Source: Microbacterium esteraromaticum (lineage in GTDB: Bacteria > Actinomycetota > Actinomycetes > Actinomycetales > Microbacteriaceae). Taken from it: 64,000 nt of DNA. This document shows, piece by piece, positions 44,784 to 52,452 of this stretch. How positions within the stretch are numbered: the first letter of the stretch is position 1; each line of letters opens with the position of its first letter. The stretch is from contig NZ_CP043732.1 of assembly GCF_014084045.1 (NCBI RefSeq), positions 2,232,001 through 2,296,000 of the forward strand. Reading direction: 5' to 3'. Below the pieces are notes generated by a model, which saw only the letters and a list, made by a program, of their open reading frames with translations, had not been told where the DNA came from and made no database searches. Made by a program: the position numbers and the translations under genes.

Positions 44784-45386
44784 ATGGGAACCCTGAGCTT
44801 CACTGCCACCGTCTCGCTGGACGGCTACGCCGCCGGACCCGATGGCGACTTCCAGTTCGGCGCGCCGAGCGAACAGGTGTTCCGGTTCCACGTCGAGCGC
44901 ATGGCGGCCATCTCGACCGAGATCCTCGGGCGCCGCACCTATGAGCTCATGCACTACTGGGAGTCGGAACCCGCGGGCGAGGACTGGGGTGACGACGAGA
45001 GCGAGTTCGCCAGACGGTGGCAGGCGCTCGACATCATCGCGGCCTCATCGACGCTGACACCCGGGGACCTGACGCTGGAGAACCACAGGCTGGTATCCGA
45101 CCTCACCGTAGACGAGATCGCGCGGACAGCGGACGCCGCACCCGGTGAGGTCGAGATCTTCGGTCCCACGACGGCGGCACCGGCGATCCGCGCCGGTCTC
45201 GTGCGCGACTTCCGCTTCTTCATCGTGCCTGTGATCCTCGGCGGTGGCCTGCGCGCTCTCCCCGAAGAGGTGACTCTCGACCTGCAGCTGGTCGCGAGTC
45301 GCGTCTTCGAGAACGGCTTCACCATGCTGCACTACACAGCCGGCGGATCGACGGCGCAGCGAAGCAGCGCCACGCGGGACAGATGA
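44784..45386 (+). CDS. dihydrofolate reductase-like (RibD C-terminal domain) protein
   Basis: A 200-residue reductase of the RibD_C/YyaP-YwjB type. It starts LSFTATVSLDGYAAGPDGDFQFG and has EILGRRTYELMHYWES, the NADPH-binding EIFGPTTAAPAIRAGLVRDF and the strand FFIVPVILGGGLRAL. It is not a housekeeping folA, since the folate residues are absent. The substrate is unknown. It sits alone between the small acidic gene and cmtR. Confidence 0.83.
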   Translation: MGTLSFTATVSLDGYAAGPDGDFQFGAPSEQVFRFHVERMAAISTEILGRRTYELMHYWESEPAGEDWGDDESEFARRWQALDIIAASSTLTPGDLTLENHRLVSDLTVDEIARTADAAPGEVEIFGPTTAAPAIRAGLVRDFRFFIVPVILGGGLRALPEEVTLDLQLVASRVFENGFTMLHYTAGGSTAQRSSATRDR

Positions 45387-45440
45387 TCAGGTGAGCTGCC
45401 GCGCACCCCAGCCCGAGGTGCAACGGTTCATCGGGTGCTG

Positions 45441-45446
45441 TATAGT
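45441..45446 (+). promoter_or_regulatory. -10 box TATAGT, leaderless start of cmtR-like gene
   Basis: TATAGT ends 6 bases before ATG 45453. It abuts the palindrome at 45445-45460. Confidence 0.5.
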
Positions 45447-45460
45447 CAGCGTATGCTGAC
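45445..45460. promoter_or_regulatory. candidate CmtR operator overlapping the start codon
   Basis: The palindrome GTCAGC-GTAT-GCTGAC overlaps the end of the -10 box and the ATG at 45453. A bound ArsR-type dimer here would block transcription start. Confidence 0.6.
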
Positions 45461-45812
45461 CATCGCATCCCGACTGGAGGCCATGAACCGGCTGGGCCGC
45501 GCGATGGCCGACCCGACTCGCTCACGCATCCTCATCTCGCTCCTCGACGCGCCCGGCTATCCGGCCGCGCTGGCACGAGACCTCGGGCTGACGCGCTCCA
45601 ACGTGTCGAACCACCTCGCCTGCCTTCGCGACTGCGGCATCGTCGTCGCCGAGCCCGAGGGGCGGCAGACACGCTACGAGATCAGCGATCCTCATCTCGC
45701 CGCAGGCCTCACGGCACTCGTCGAGACCACGCTCGCCGTCGACGAGAGCGCCACCTGCATCGACCCGACGTGTCCGATTCCCGGATGCTGCGACGACAAG
45801 ACGGTGTCATGA
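45453..45812 (+). CDS. cmtR: ArsR/SmtB family metalloregulator, CmtR-like (Cd/Pb sensing)
   Basis: A 119-residue winged-helix repressor closely patterned on mycobacterial CmtR. ADPTRSRILISLLDAPGYPA leads to the recognition helix LTRSNVSNHLACLRDCG. The metal-sensing Cys57, Cys61 and Cys102 fall at the same positions as in the M. tuberculosis protein. Three extra cysteines (107, 112, 113) extend the C-terminus. It overlaps the downstream transporter by ATGA and carries a palindrome over its own start, so it most likely represses both genes until Cd(II) or Pb(II) binds. Confidence 0.88.
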   Translation: MLTIASRLEAMNRLGRAMADPTRSRILISLLDAPGYPAALARDLGLTRSNVSNHLACLRDCGIVVAEPEGRQTRYEISDPHLAAGLTALVETTLAVDESATCIDPTCPIPGCCDDKTVS

Positions 45813-46501
45813 CGCTCGAACTGGTCGCCCCATCACGCAGAGACGTGCTGCGCCGACGGGTGCGCATCGTCGTCGCGATCACGATCGCCTGGAACCTCGT
45901 CGAGGCCGTCGTGGCGCTCATCGCAGGCGGCGTCGCGTCGTCGACGGCGTTGATCGGATTCGGACTCGACTCGATCGTCGAGGTGCTGTCGGCCGCGGCG
46001 GTCGCCTGGCAGTTCGCCGCGCCAGACCCCGAGCGCCGCGAGAAGGTGGCGCTGCGCGTCATCGCCGTGTCTTTCTTCGCGCTCGCCGCCTACGTCAGCG
46101 TCGATGCCGTGCTGTCTCTGGTGGGGCTGCGCGAGCCCGAGCATTCGCCGGTCGGCATCGTGCTCGCCGCGCTGAGCCTCGTCGTCATGCCGCTGCTCAG
46201 CTGGTTCGAGCGACGCACAGGTCGTGAACTGGGCTCGGCGTCGGCGGTCGCGGACTCGAAGCAGACTCTCATCTGCACCTACCTCTCGGCTGCGCTGCTC
46301 GCCGGTCTGCTGTTGAACAGCCTGCTCGGCTGGGCGTGGGCCGACTCGGTGGCGGCTCTGGTGATCGCGGTCGTCGCCGTGCGCGAAGGCCTTGAGGCAT
46401 GGCGCGGCGAGAACTGCTGCGCGGCGCCCGTCTCGGTGCTGACCGGAGAGCGGGCGCCGCACGGCTGCGACGACGGATGCTGCGCCGCACCCGGGCGATG
46501 A
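45809..46501 (+). CDS. cation efflux (CDF-like) transporter
   Basis: A 230-residue membrane protein with about six helices. The metal-site helix reads STALIGFGLDSIVEVLSAA and a second conserved segment reads GSASAVADSKQTLICTYLSAAL. A Cys-rich tail (GENCCAAPV, then CDDGCCAAPG) probably captures thiophilic metal. It lacks the large cytoplasmic CDF domain. It is coupled by ATGA to the CmtR-like regulator, which predicts export of cadmium, lead or a similar ion. Confidence 0.85.
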   Translation: MTLELVAPSRRDVLRRRVRIVVAITIAWNLVEAVVALIAGGVASSTALIGFGLDSIVEVLSAAAVAWQFAAPDPERREKVALRVIAVSFFALAAYVSVDAVLSLVGLREPEHSPVGIVLAALSLVVMPLLSWFERRTGRELGSASAVADSKQTLICTYLSAALLAGLLLNSLLGWAWADSVAALVIAVVAVREGLEAWRGENCCAAPVSVLTGERAPHGCDDGCCAAPGR

Positions 46502-46598
46502 GGACGGGCGTCGGCTCGGATGCGGTGCCAAGGCGCGCCCCGGTAATCTGGAAGACGGCCGCTTCGAGCCGACCGCAGAACGGAAGTGAGCACGCATC

Positions 46599-47168
46599 GT
46601 GACCCAGCCCAGCATCTTCGAGCCCGAAGGCCGCGCCGTCCCCTTCGTCGACGAGGGTGAAGGACCCGTCACGCTCGTGCTGGTCACGAATCGCAGTCTC
46701 GAGGCCGATGGCCTCGGGGTCATCTCGCACTACCTGGCCGAAGAAGCGGGATTCCGCGTCGTGCGCATCGGCTCCCGCGCTGCTGCCGAAGGCATCACCG
46801 CCGGTGACCGGGCAGCGGACGCGGCCGCAGTGATCGAGGACCTCGGCATCGCCGACACCTGGATCGGCGGACACGGGGCCGGCAGCACCATTGCACGCAC
46901 CTTCGCCGTCGAGCATCCCGAGCGGGTCAACGGACTGCTGATGCTGGGCGTCGAAGACGAGCAGATCGACCTCGCCCCCGGCATCCCGGTGCTGATCATC
47001 CAGGCCGAGAAGGACGACGTCACTCCCGCCGCCAACGCCGAGGCACTGCGGGCGACCGCGCCCGAGCGCGCGACGATCACCCGCATCCCCGGGGCCGACC
47101 ACTTCTTCGTCGCCACGCACCCGATCGAGACAGCCGTGGTGATCGAGGAGTACCTCGACTGGGACTGA
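46599..47168 (+). CDS. alpha/beta-hydrolase fold protein with a degenerate nucleophile elbow
   Basis: A 189-residue protein with an alpha/beta-hydrolase pattern: GPVTLVLVTNRSLEADG, the elbow region WIGGHGAGSTIARTFAVEHPERVNGLLML, an acidic segment VLIIQAEKDDVTP, and a His in PGADHFF. The elbow reads GHGAG, so the catalytic Ser position holds Gly and the protein may be inactive as a hydrolase or use another residue. A TAATCT box lies about 50 bases upstream. Function unknown. Confidence 0.75.
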   Translation: MTQPSIFEPEGRAVPFVDEGEGPVTLVLVTNRSLEADGLGVISHYLAEEAGFRVVRIGSRAAAEGITAGDRAADAAAVIEDLGIADTWIGGHGAGSTIARTFAVEHPERVNGLLMLGVEDEQIDLAPGIPVLIIQAEKDDVTPAANAEALRATAPERATITRIPGADHFFVATHPIETAVVIEEYLDWD

Positions 47169-47175
47169 CGGGCGG

Positions 47176-47649
47176 TCAGCCCGTGCGCAGGCGCTTGCGC
47201 ATGAACACCTGTTCTGTTCCGCCGTCCTGCGGCACGCGTTCGCTGATCTCGTAGCCGCAGCTCTCGTACAGACGGATGTTGGCTTCGCTCAGACTGCCCG
47301 TGAACAGCTCAGAGTGAGATGCGCCGCTGCCGCGTTCGGCCGCGTCGAGCAGGCCGCGGCCGATGCCCTCGCCCTGCATGTCGGGTGCGATCGCGATCCT
47401 GCCTACGAGCAGCAGCTCGCCGTCGATCCGCCCGCGCAGCGCCCCGACGAGCCTGCCGTCGAGGCGCGCCGTCCAGCCGTAGCAGTCGGCGAGCTCGGCC
47501 CGCACCGCGTCGAGGGTCTGCGTGAGAGGAGGCATGTCGACGCTGCCGTAGATCTGCGCCTCCGACACGAAGGCAGCCCGCTGCAGGGTCAGCACCTCGC
47601 CGGCATCGTCGGTCGAGATAGGGGCGTACTGCACGTCGGGGGATGCCAT
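47176..47649 (-). CDS. GNAT family N-acetyltransferase
   Basis: A 157-residue acetyltransferase. The acetyl-CoA loop is MQGEGIGRGLLDAAE after VGRIAIAPD. The end strand reads ANIRLYESCGYEISER. The substrate is unknown. It begins 7 bases after the stop of the upstream minus-strand acyltransferase gene, so the two are likely co-transcribed. Confidence 0.85.
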   Translation of the reverse strand: MASPDVQYAPISTDDAGEVLTLQRAAFVSEAQIYGSVDMPPLTQTLDAVRAELADCYGWTARLDGRLVGALRGRIDGELLLVGRIAIAPDMQGEGIGRGLLDAAERGSGASHSELFTGSLSEANIRLYESCGYEISERVPQDGGTEQVFMRKRLRTG

Positions 47650-47656
47650 GCCCCAA

Positions 47657-48223
47657 TCATCCCTCTTCGCGCAGGCGCGGCTCGACCCTGTGCTCCGGCC
47701 GAAGACCGGCCTTGTCGGCGTAGAACGCGCGGATGCGGTCCATGTCGGCCGGGATGTCGCCGGACAGCTCGAAGGTCGGTCCCAGACCGGTCGTCTGCGT
47801 GGTGCGGTCGACGTAGCCCAGGGTCACGGGCATCCCGGTCTCACGGGCGATGCGGTAGAAGCCCGACTTCCAGTGCGAATGCCCGCGTCGGGTGCCGTCC
47901 GGCGTGACCACGAGGCCGAAGACCTCGCCCTTGCGCACCATTCCGACGACGTCGTCGACCACGCGCCCCGGGTCGGCGCGGTCGACCGGGATGCCGCCCA
48001 GCGCGCGCATGACGGGTCGTCGCCAGCCGTCGAACAGGCTCTTCTTGCCCAGCCAGCGCACCTCGATGCCGAGGCGCCAGGCGATAGCGAGCATGAGCAC
48101 GAAGTCCCAGTTGGAGGTGTGCGGGGCGCCGATCAGCACGGTCGGGCGCTGCGGCGCCGGCTCCGAGCGCAGGGTCCAGCGGCTGAACGTCCAGAACACA
48201 CCCGCGATGACACGTCGAAGCAT
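47657..48223 (-). CDS. 1-acyl-sn-glycerol-3-phosphate acyltransferase-like (PlsC) protein
   Basis: A 188-residue acyltransferase. The catalytic HX4D appears as APHTSNWDF. A second block is WLGKKSLFDGWRRPVMRALGGIPVDR and the third is VVTPDGTRRGHSHWKSGF, in place of the FPEGTRS motif. This variant set is typical of a short PlsC subgroup that may acylate lipids other than lysophosphatidate. It is divergent from dps. Confidence 0.83.
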   Translation of the reverse strand: MLRRVIAGVFWTFSRWTLRSEPAPQRPTVLIGAPHTSNWDFVLMLAIAWRLGIEVRWLGKKSLFDGWRRPVMRALGGIPVDRADPGRVVDDVVGMVRKGEVFGLVVTPDGTRRGHSHWKSGFYRIARETGMPVTLGYVDRTTQTTGLGPTFELSGDIPADMDRIRAFYADKAGLRPEHRVEPRLREEG

Positions 48224-48352
48224 CCCTCAACGCTAAGGGAGCGACCATACTCAGCACGGCATGCAAATCAACCCCCTCGGCGGGCCTCGCGCCGCGGTGC
48301 TACGTTCGCGACGCGTCCACAGCGCGGGCGCAGAACGGATGAGGTGATACGC

Positions 48353-48907
48353 ATGGCAGAGAAGCGAAGCAGCACGTCGACGAAGAAGAGCACAGGCGGC
48401 AAGAAGTCCGCCGCCGTGACCACGACACCGCGCCAGAACGCCGAGAGCGGATTCACCGCCTCAGCGGAGCTGACGAAGAACATGCAGGCGGTGCTGGTCG
48501 ACCTGATCGAGCTCTCGCTTCAGGGCAAGCAGGCGCACTGGAACGTCGTCGGCCGGAACTTCCGCGATACGCACCGGCAGCTCGACGAGATCATCGAGGC
48601 GAGCCGAGAGTTCAGCGATGAGGTCGCGGAGCGGATGCGCGCCCTGCACGCCGTGCCCGACGGGCGCACCGCGACGGTCGCGAAGGCGACCACCCTGCCC
48701 GCCTTCCCGACGGGGGAGGTGTCGACCACCGACACGATCGACCTGATCACCGAACGACTGGATGCCACGGTGGCCACCATGCGCGACGTGCACGACCAGG
48801 TCGACGAAGAGGACCCCACGTCGGCCGACATCCTGCACGGCATCATCGAGAAGCTCGAGCAGTTCGCCTGGATGGTGAGCGCCGAGAACCGCACGCCCGC
48901 GAGGTGA
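48353..48907 (+). CDS. dps: Dps family DNA-binding ferritin-like protein
   Basis: A 184-residue mini-ferritin that stores iron and protects DNA. The Lys/Ser/Thr-rich N-terminal tail (about 1-30) fits DNA binding. Ferroxidase-site residues lie in LSLQGKQAHWNVVG and RQLDEIIEASREFSDEVAERM, and the last helix carries SADILHGIIEKLEQFAWM. GAGGTGA precedes the ATG. A terminator follows. Confidence 0.92.
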   Translation: MAEKRSSTSTKKSTGGKKSAAVTTTPRQNAESGFTASAELTKNMQAVLVDLIELSLQGKQAHWNVVGRNFRDTHRQLDEIIEASREFSDEVAERMRALHAVPDGRTATVAKATTLPAFPTGEVSTTDTIDLITERLDATVATMRDVHDQVDEEDPTSADILHGIIEKLEQFAWMVSAENRTPAR

Positions 48908-48923
48908 CGCGCCAGAACACAGA

Positions 48924-48958
48924 ACGAGGGCCGTCACCCGGTGGGTGACGGCCCTCGT
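48924..48958. terminator. bidirectional terminator between dps and the HesB-like gene
   Basis: A perfect 16-bp stem (48924-48939 and 48943-48958) with a 3-base loop lies between the convergent genes. Confidence 0.85.
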
Positions 48959-48970
48959 CGTGGGCGGTGC

Positions 48971-49261
48971 TCAGGCGGGCTGGGGCAGCAGGCTGAACGA
49001 CACCGCGCCCTGCTCGTCGACCGAGGCGTCGAGCACCTTGTCGTCGAGGGCGTCGGCGGCGGCCTTCTCGAGGAACACGCGGATGTCCTCGTCGCCGATG
49101 ATGGAGTCGCCCGGCTCGGGCGTGGGGGCGACCGTCACCGCGAAGCGCGGTTCGGCCTCGGTGCCCGACGAGTGGATGCGGAGTCCGGCATCCGGCGTCG
49201 TGCTCTGCTGGGCGACGATGGTCGCCGCGATCGTGTTTGCGTTCTCGGTCAGGGTGAGCAT
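48971..49261 (-). CDS. HesB/IscA-like (Fe-S biogenesis fold) protein lacking the cysteines
   Basis: A 96-residue protein similar in pattern to HesB/IscA. The N-terminal helix is LTENANTIAATIVAQQ, with the strand LRIHSSGTEAEPRFAVTV and the end region VFLEKAAADALDDKVLDASV. None of the three conserved cysteines is present, so it cannot bind a cluster in the standard way. AGGAG precedes ATG 49261. The role is unknown. Confidence 0.78.
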   Translation of the reverse strand: MLTLTENANTIAATIVAQQSTTPDAGLRIHSSGTEAEPRFAVTVAPTPEPGDSIIGDEDIRVFLEKAAADALDDKVLDASVDEQGAVSFSLLPQPA

Positions 49262-49408
49262 CAGCTCTCCTTCCGGTTGCGGACACCGCACCGTTCGGCG
49301 CGATGTCCGTGCCACGATTCCGCACCTGCCCCGGTGGTTCAAGCCGAGCGTGGTCACTCTGAGGGGTTTCACACCGGGCGCTTGCACGCCTCACAGACAG
49401 GGAGCCGG

Positions 49409-49894
49409 TCAGCGCTCACGGCGCAGCACAAGCGGCAGACCCAGCCACAGCAGCAGGATGACCACCAAGCCGATACCGCCTGCGACGAAGGCGAAGACAT
49501 GGTCGAACGTGAAATCGATGATGAGCACGGTGACGCCGACCGTGAGCGCCGCGATGACCACCATGTCGGCCTTGACGATACGGTGCGCGACACGCACCAG
49601 CTCGGGCTTTCGCCCCTTGGCGAAGAGGATCCGGTGCATGCCCACCGGGGCCAGGGCGAGGATCGTGGCGGTGGCGGCGAGCAGCACCAGCACGATGTAC
49701 AGGATCCTCTGCGGATCGCTCAGATCGCGGAACAGAGGCTGGAAGGCCACCGCCAGCAGGAATCCGGTGAGGATCTGCGTGCCCGTCTGCATGACGCGCA
49801 GCTCCTGCATCAGCTCCTCCCAGTTGCGGTCGGCGCGCTCCGTCGCGGTCTCGTCGCGTCCATCGTCCTGCGCGTCGGCATACGGGTCGTTCAT
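49409..49894 (-). CDS. DUF6328 family membrane protein
   Basis: A 161-residue protein. The cytoplasmic N-terminal segment NWEELMQELRVMQTGTQILTG is the family hallmark. About four membrane helices follow (near 53-75, 82-104, 119-138 and 142-160). ATG 49894 is preferred, since longer readings overlap the divergent small gene. Function unknown. Confidence 0.8.
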   Translation of the reverse strand: MNDPYADAQDDGRDETATERADRNWEELMQELRVMQTGTQILTGFLLAVAFQPLFRDLSDPQRILYIVLVLLAATATILALAPVGMHRILFAKGRKPELVRVAHRIVKADMVVIAALTVGVTVLIIDFTFDHVFAFVAGGIGLVVILLLWLGLPLVLRRER

Positions 49895-49988
49895 GACATC
49901 GGACGCTACACGGCCGGGCGCGAACACGAAGAGGGGCTTGCGGGCGATGGGCGCGGTCGGTCTCGGCGCCCATCGCCTGGAGCGGGCG

Positions 49989-49994
49989 TACGAT
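49989..49994 (+). promoter_or_regulatory. -10 box TACGAT of the small gene at 50001
   Basis: TACGAT ends 6 bases before ATG 50001, compatible with a leaderless mRNA. GAGGG between could also help translation. Confidence 0.4.
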
Positions 49995-50000
49995 CGAGGG

Positions 50001-50195
50001 ATGCCAGAGAACCAGGCCTTCGAGAACCAGGCCTCCGAGAACTCGCCGCGCACCTTCGCGGCTCCGCCGGGGCTCCGGCTGCTCGGCGCGGATGCCGCCG
50101 GGATGTGCGCGGACGGCTACTGCGTGCTCCCCGCCGCAGCGGCGGCGGAGGATTCGGAGCCCGAGGCCGAGGCATCCGACTCCGACCGAGACTGA
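50001..50195 (+). CDS. small protein with a CxxxxC motif, unknown function
   Basis: A 64-residue protein. The head repeats ENQA (FENQASEN), the core reads GLRLLGADAAGMCADGYCVLP with a Cys pair four residues apart, and the tail is acidic (EPEAEASDSD). It resembles short actinobacterial proteins ending in a CxDGxC-like motif. Its last 79 bases overlap the CMD-family gene on the other strand. Confidence 0.55.
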   Translation: MPENQAFENQASENSPRTFAAPPGLRLLGADAAGMCADGYCVLPAAAAAEDSEPEAEASDSDRD

Positions 50196-50785
50196 CCCGA
50201 CTGCGCGTCCGCTCGCTCGGTGCAATGCCGGAGCGCTGAGGCGAGCTCCGGGGCGATCAGCGGGTCTTCGTCCAGCGGTACGGCCAGGGCGAGCAGCGAC
50301 CGACTGAAGTGATTGCGGAGCCCGGCCGCGAGCGTGATGTCCACGATCTGCCGATCGCTGAAGCCGTGCTCGCGCAGATCCGCCGCATCGGCATCCGTCA
50401 TCTCATGCGGTGATGTCGAGAGTCGTTCCGCGAAGCGGATGACCGCACGCTCGGAGTCGGTGAATGCGGAGTCCTCGTCCTCGGCGAAGACCCGAAGCCC
50501 CGCCTCATCGGCGACTCCTGCCTTCATCGACTTCCGCGCGTGCGCGATGAGACAGTGCGATGAGCCGATCGCGCGCGCGGCGCCCAGCGTGGCCGCCTCG
50601 TAGACCCGGATGCCGATCGAGGGCAGCACGGCCTTGACCAGCGCGACGAAGGCCTCGTGCGCCTCGGGGTTCACCGCCATCGCGGCGGTGTAGGAATGCA
50701 CGAAGCCGTCGGCGGCGAGGTCCTCCCGGTACATCGCCGCGACGGCTCCGCTGGCGCCTTCGGGCGCGGGGGTGGTGATGATCAT
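50117..50785 (-). CDS. carboxymuconolactone decarboxylase (AhpD-like) family protein
   Basis: A 222-residue protein of the CMD/AhpD superfamily. The active-site helix reads IGSSHCLIAHARKSM, keeping the second Cys and the His of CxxCxxxH but with Ser at the first Cys. The region LSTSPHEMTDADAADLREHG and DITLAAGLRNHFSRSL match peroxidase-like members. The last 25 residues are Ser/Ala/Glu low complexity, which is the antisense of the small gene at 50001, so the true end may be functionally unimportant. Confidence 0.78.
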   Translation of the reverse strand: MIITTPAPEGASGAVAAMYREDLAADGFVHSYTAAMAVNPEAHEAFVALVKAVLPSIGIRVYEAATLGAARAIGSSHCLIAHARKSMKAGVADEAGLRVFAEDEDSAFTDSERAVIRFAERLSTSPHEMTDADAADLREHGFSDRQIVDITLAAGLRNHFSRSLLALAVPLDEDPLIAPELASALRHCTERADAQSGQSRSESDASASGSESSAAAAAGSTQ

Positions 50786-50826
50786 GAGGCGGACGGTACT
50801 CCGCCGCGAACCGCGGCGGAAGAGGG

Positions 50827-52302
50827 TCAGTGACCGCCGTGCGCTGGTGCGCCCTCGCCGTCGTCCTCGGGCTTGCGGATGAGCAAGGCGCCGACGATCG
50901 TCACGGTCGCGATGACCGCTCCGATCGTGACCGCCGTGCGGGTTCCGGCTGCGACGGCCTCAGGCACCCCGGTTCCCCCTCCGGAGTTGGCCACCGCCGT
51001 GAAGACGGCCATCATGACCGCGATGCCCGCCGCGCCCGCGACCTGCTGGATCGTGCCGATCACGGCACTGCCGTACGAGTAGAACTTGGGCTTCAGCGAC
51101 GCGAGGGATGCCGTGAACAGCGGCGTGAACGACAGCGCGAGGCCGACGGAGAGCAGCGTCTGGGCGGCCAGCACGAGCCAGATCGAGCTGGAGACGGACA
51201 GCGTGGTGAACAGCCACAGCATGGACGCCGCGAGGATCGAACCGGGGATGAGCAGGATGCGCGTGCCGTGGCTGTCGTAGATGCGACCGATCACCGGGCC
51301 GAGCAGACCCATCGCCAGCGCGCCGGGCAGCACGACCAGTCCCGCGTCGAGCGCCTTCAGCTGCAGGGCGTCCTGCAGGAAGAGCGGGATCACGGTGATG
51401 CTGCCGAAGAACGCGAGCGACAGCAGGAACATCTGGATCATCGACAGGGAGAAGTCCTTCGACGCGAACACCCGCAGGTCGAGCAGTGCGTCGTCATCGC
51501 GCTGGAGGCGCACCTGGCGAACCAGGAACAGAGCGAGGCCGATGACGCCGACCGCGAGGGCGATCGCCATCGGAGCCCAGCTGGCTCCCTTGCCGAGGCT
51601 GCCGATCTGGCTCAGCCCGAATACCAGGCCGCCGAAGCCGAAGGCGGAGAGGACGACCGAGATCAGGTCGATCGGAGCGTGCATCGTCTCGCCGACGTTC
51701 GTCAGCCAGCGCCAGCCGATGAACATCGCGACCAGGGCGATCGGCAGCACGACGACGAAGATCGCCCGCCACCCGAAGTGATCGAGCAGGAAGCCCGACA
51801 TGGTCGGCCCGATGGCAGGGGCGAGCGACATCACGATGCTGACACGGCCCATCATCCGTCCGCGCGACGACGCGGGAACGAGATTCATGATCGTCGTCAT
51901 CAGGAGCGGCATCATGACGGCGGTGCCCGACGCCTGCACCACGCGTGCGACGAGCAGCACCTCGAAGCCGGGTGCGAGAGCGGCGATCAGGGTGCCTGCG
52001 GAGAACAGCGCGATCGCGCCGATGAACATCTGCCGCGTCGTGAAGCGGCGCAGCAGGAAGCCGGTGATCGGGATCACGACGGCCATGGTCAGCATGAAGG
52101 CGCTGGTCACCCACTGTGCGGCGATCGGCGTGATGCCGAGGTCGCTGATCAGGTGGGGGATGGCCATGCCCATCGTCGTCTCGTTGAGGATCGCGACGAA
52201 GGCGGCGGTGAGCAGCACCCAGATGACCGCCATGTCCTTGGGCGGGATGATGCCGGAAGCGGGAGGTGCGACGGGAGTCGACCCGGTGTGGACGGCAGAC
52301 AT
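50827..52302 (-). CDS. MFS multidrug exporter, DHA2 (EmrB/QacA) family
   Basis: A 491-residue drug:proton antiporter with 14 helices. Family motifs are present: LNETTMGMAIPHLISDLG in helix 1, QWVTSAFMLTMAVVIPITGF, and LAPAIGPTMSGFLLDHFGWR (motif C region). The tail is Glu/Asp/Gly-rich. ATG 52302 has GAGGAG 6-7 bases upstream, which decides against an ATG 36 bases earlier. It is divergent from the ABC exporter and may share regulation. Confidence 0.92.
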   Translation of the reverse strand: MSAVHTGSTPVAPPASGIIPPKDMAVIWVLLTAAFVAILNETTMGMAIPHLISDLGITPIAAQWVTSAFMLTMAVVIPITGFLLRRFTTRQMFIGAIALFSAGTLIAALAPGFEVLLVARVVQASGTAVMMPLLMTTIMNLVPASSRGRMMGRVSIVMSLAPAIGPTMSGFLLDHFGWRAIFVVVLPIALVAMFIGWRWLTNVGETMHAPIDLISVVLSAFGFGGLVFGLSQIGSLGKGASWAPMAIALAVGVIGLALFLVRQVRLQRDDDALLDLRVFASKDFSLSMIQMFLLSLAFFGSITVIPLFLQDALQLKALDAGLVVLPGALAMGLLGPVIGRIYDSHGTRILLIPGSILAASMLWLFTTLSVSSSIWLVLAAQTLLSVGLALSFTPLFTASLASLKPKFYSYGSAVIGTIQQVAGAAGIAVMMAVFTAVANSGGGTGVPEAVAAGTRTAVTIGAVIATVTIVGALLIRKPEDDGEGAPAHGGH

Positions 52303-52440
52303 GGGTCTCCTCGAGAGTGATGGTGAGAGCGGATGCACTCGGCAGAGCGCGAGCGCGGCCGGTCGGCGGACCGGGCAGAAAGATCAGCCGTCCATCCTAA
52401 CCCCTGTCGTCGCGGCGGTATTCCCGCGTGCTGCGCGGAC

Positions 52441-52446
52441 TAGCCT
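52441..52446 (+). promoter_or_regulatory. -10 box TAGCCT, leaderless start of the ABC transporter gene
   Basis: TAGCCT ends 6 bases before ATG 52453, with no ribosome site. Confidence 0.5.
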
Positions 52447-52452
52447 GAAGTC

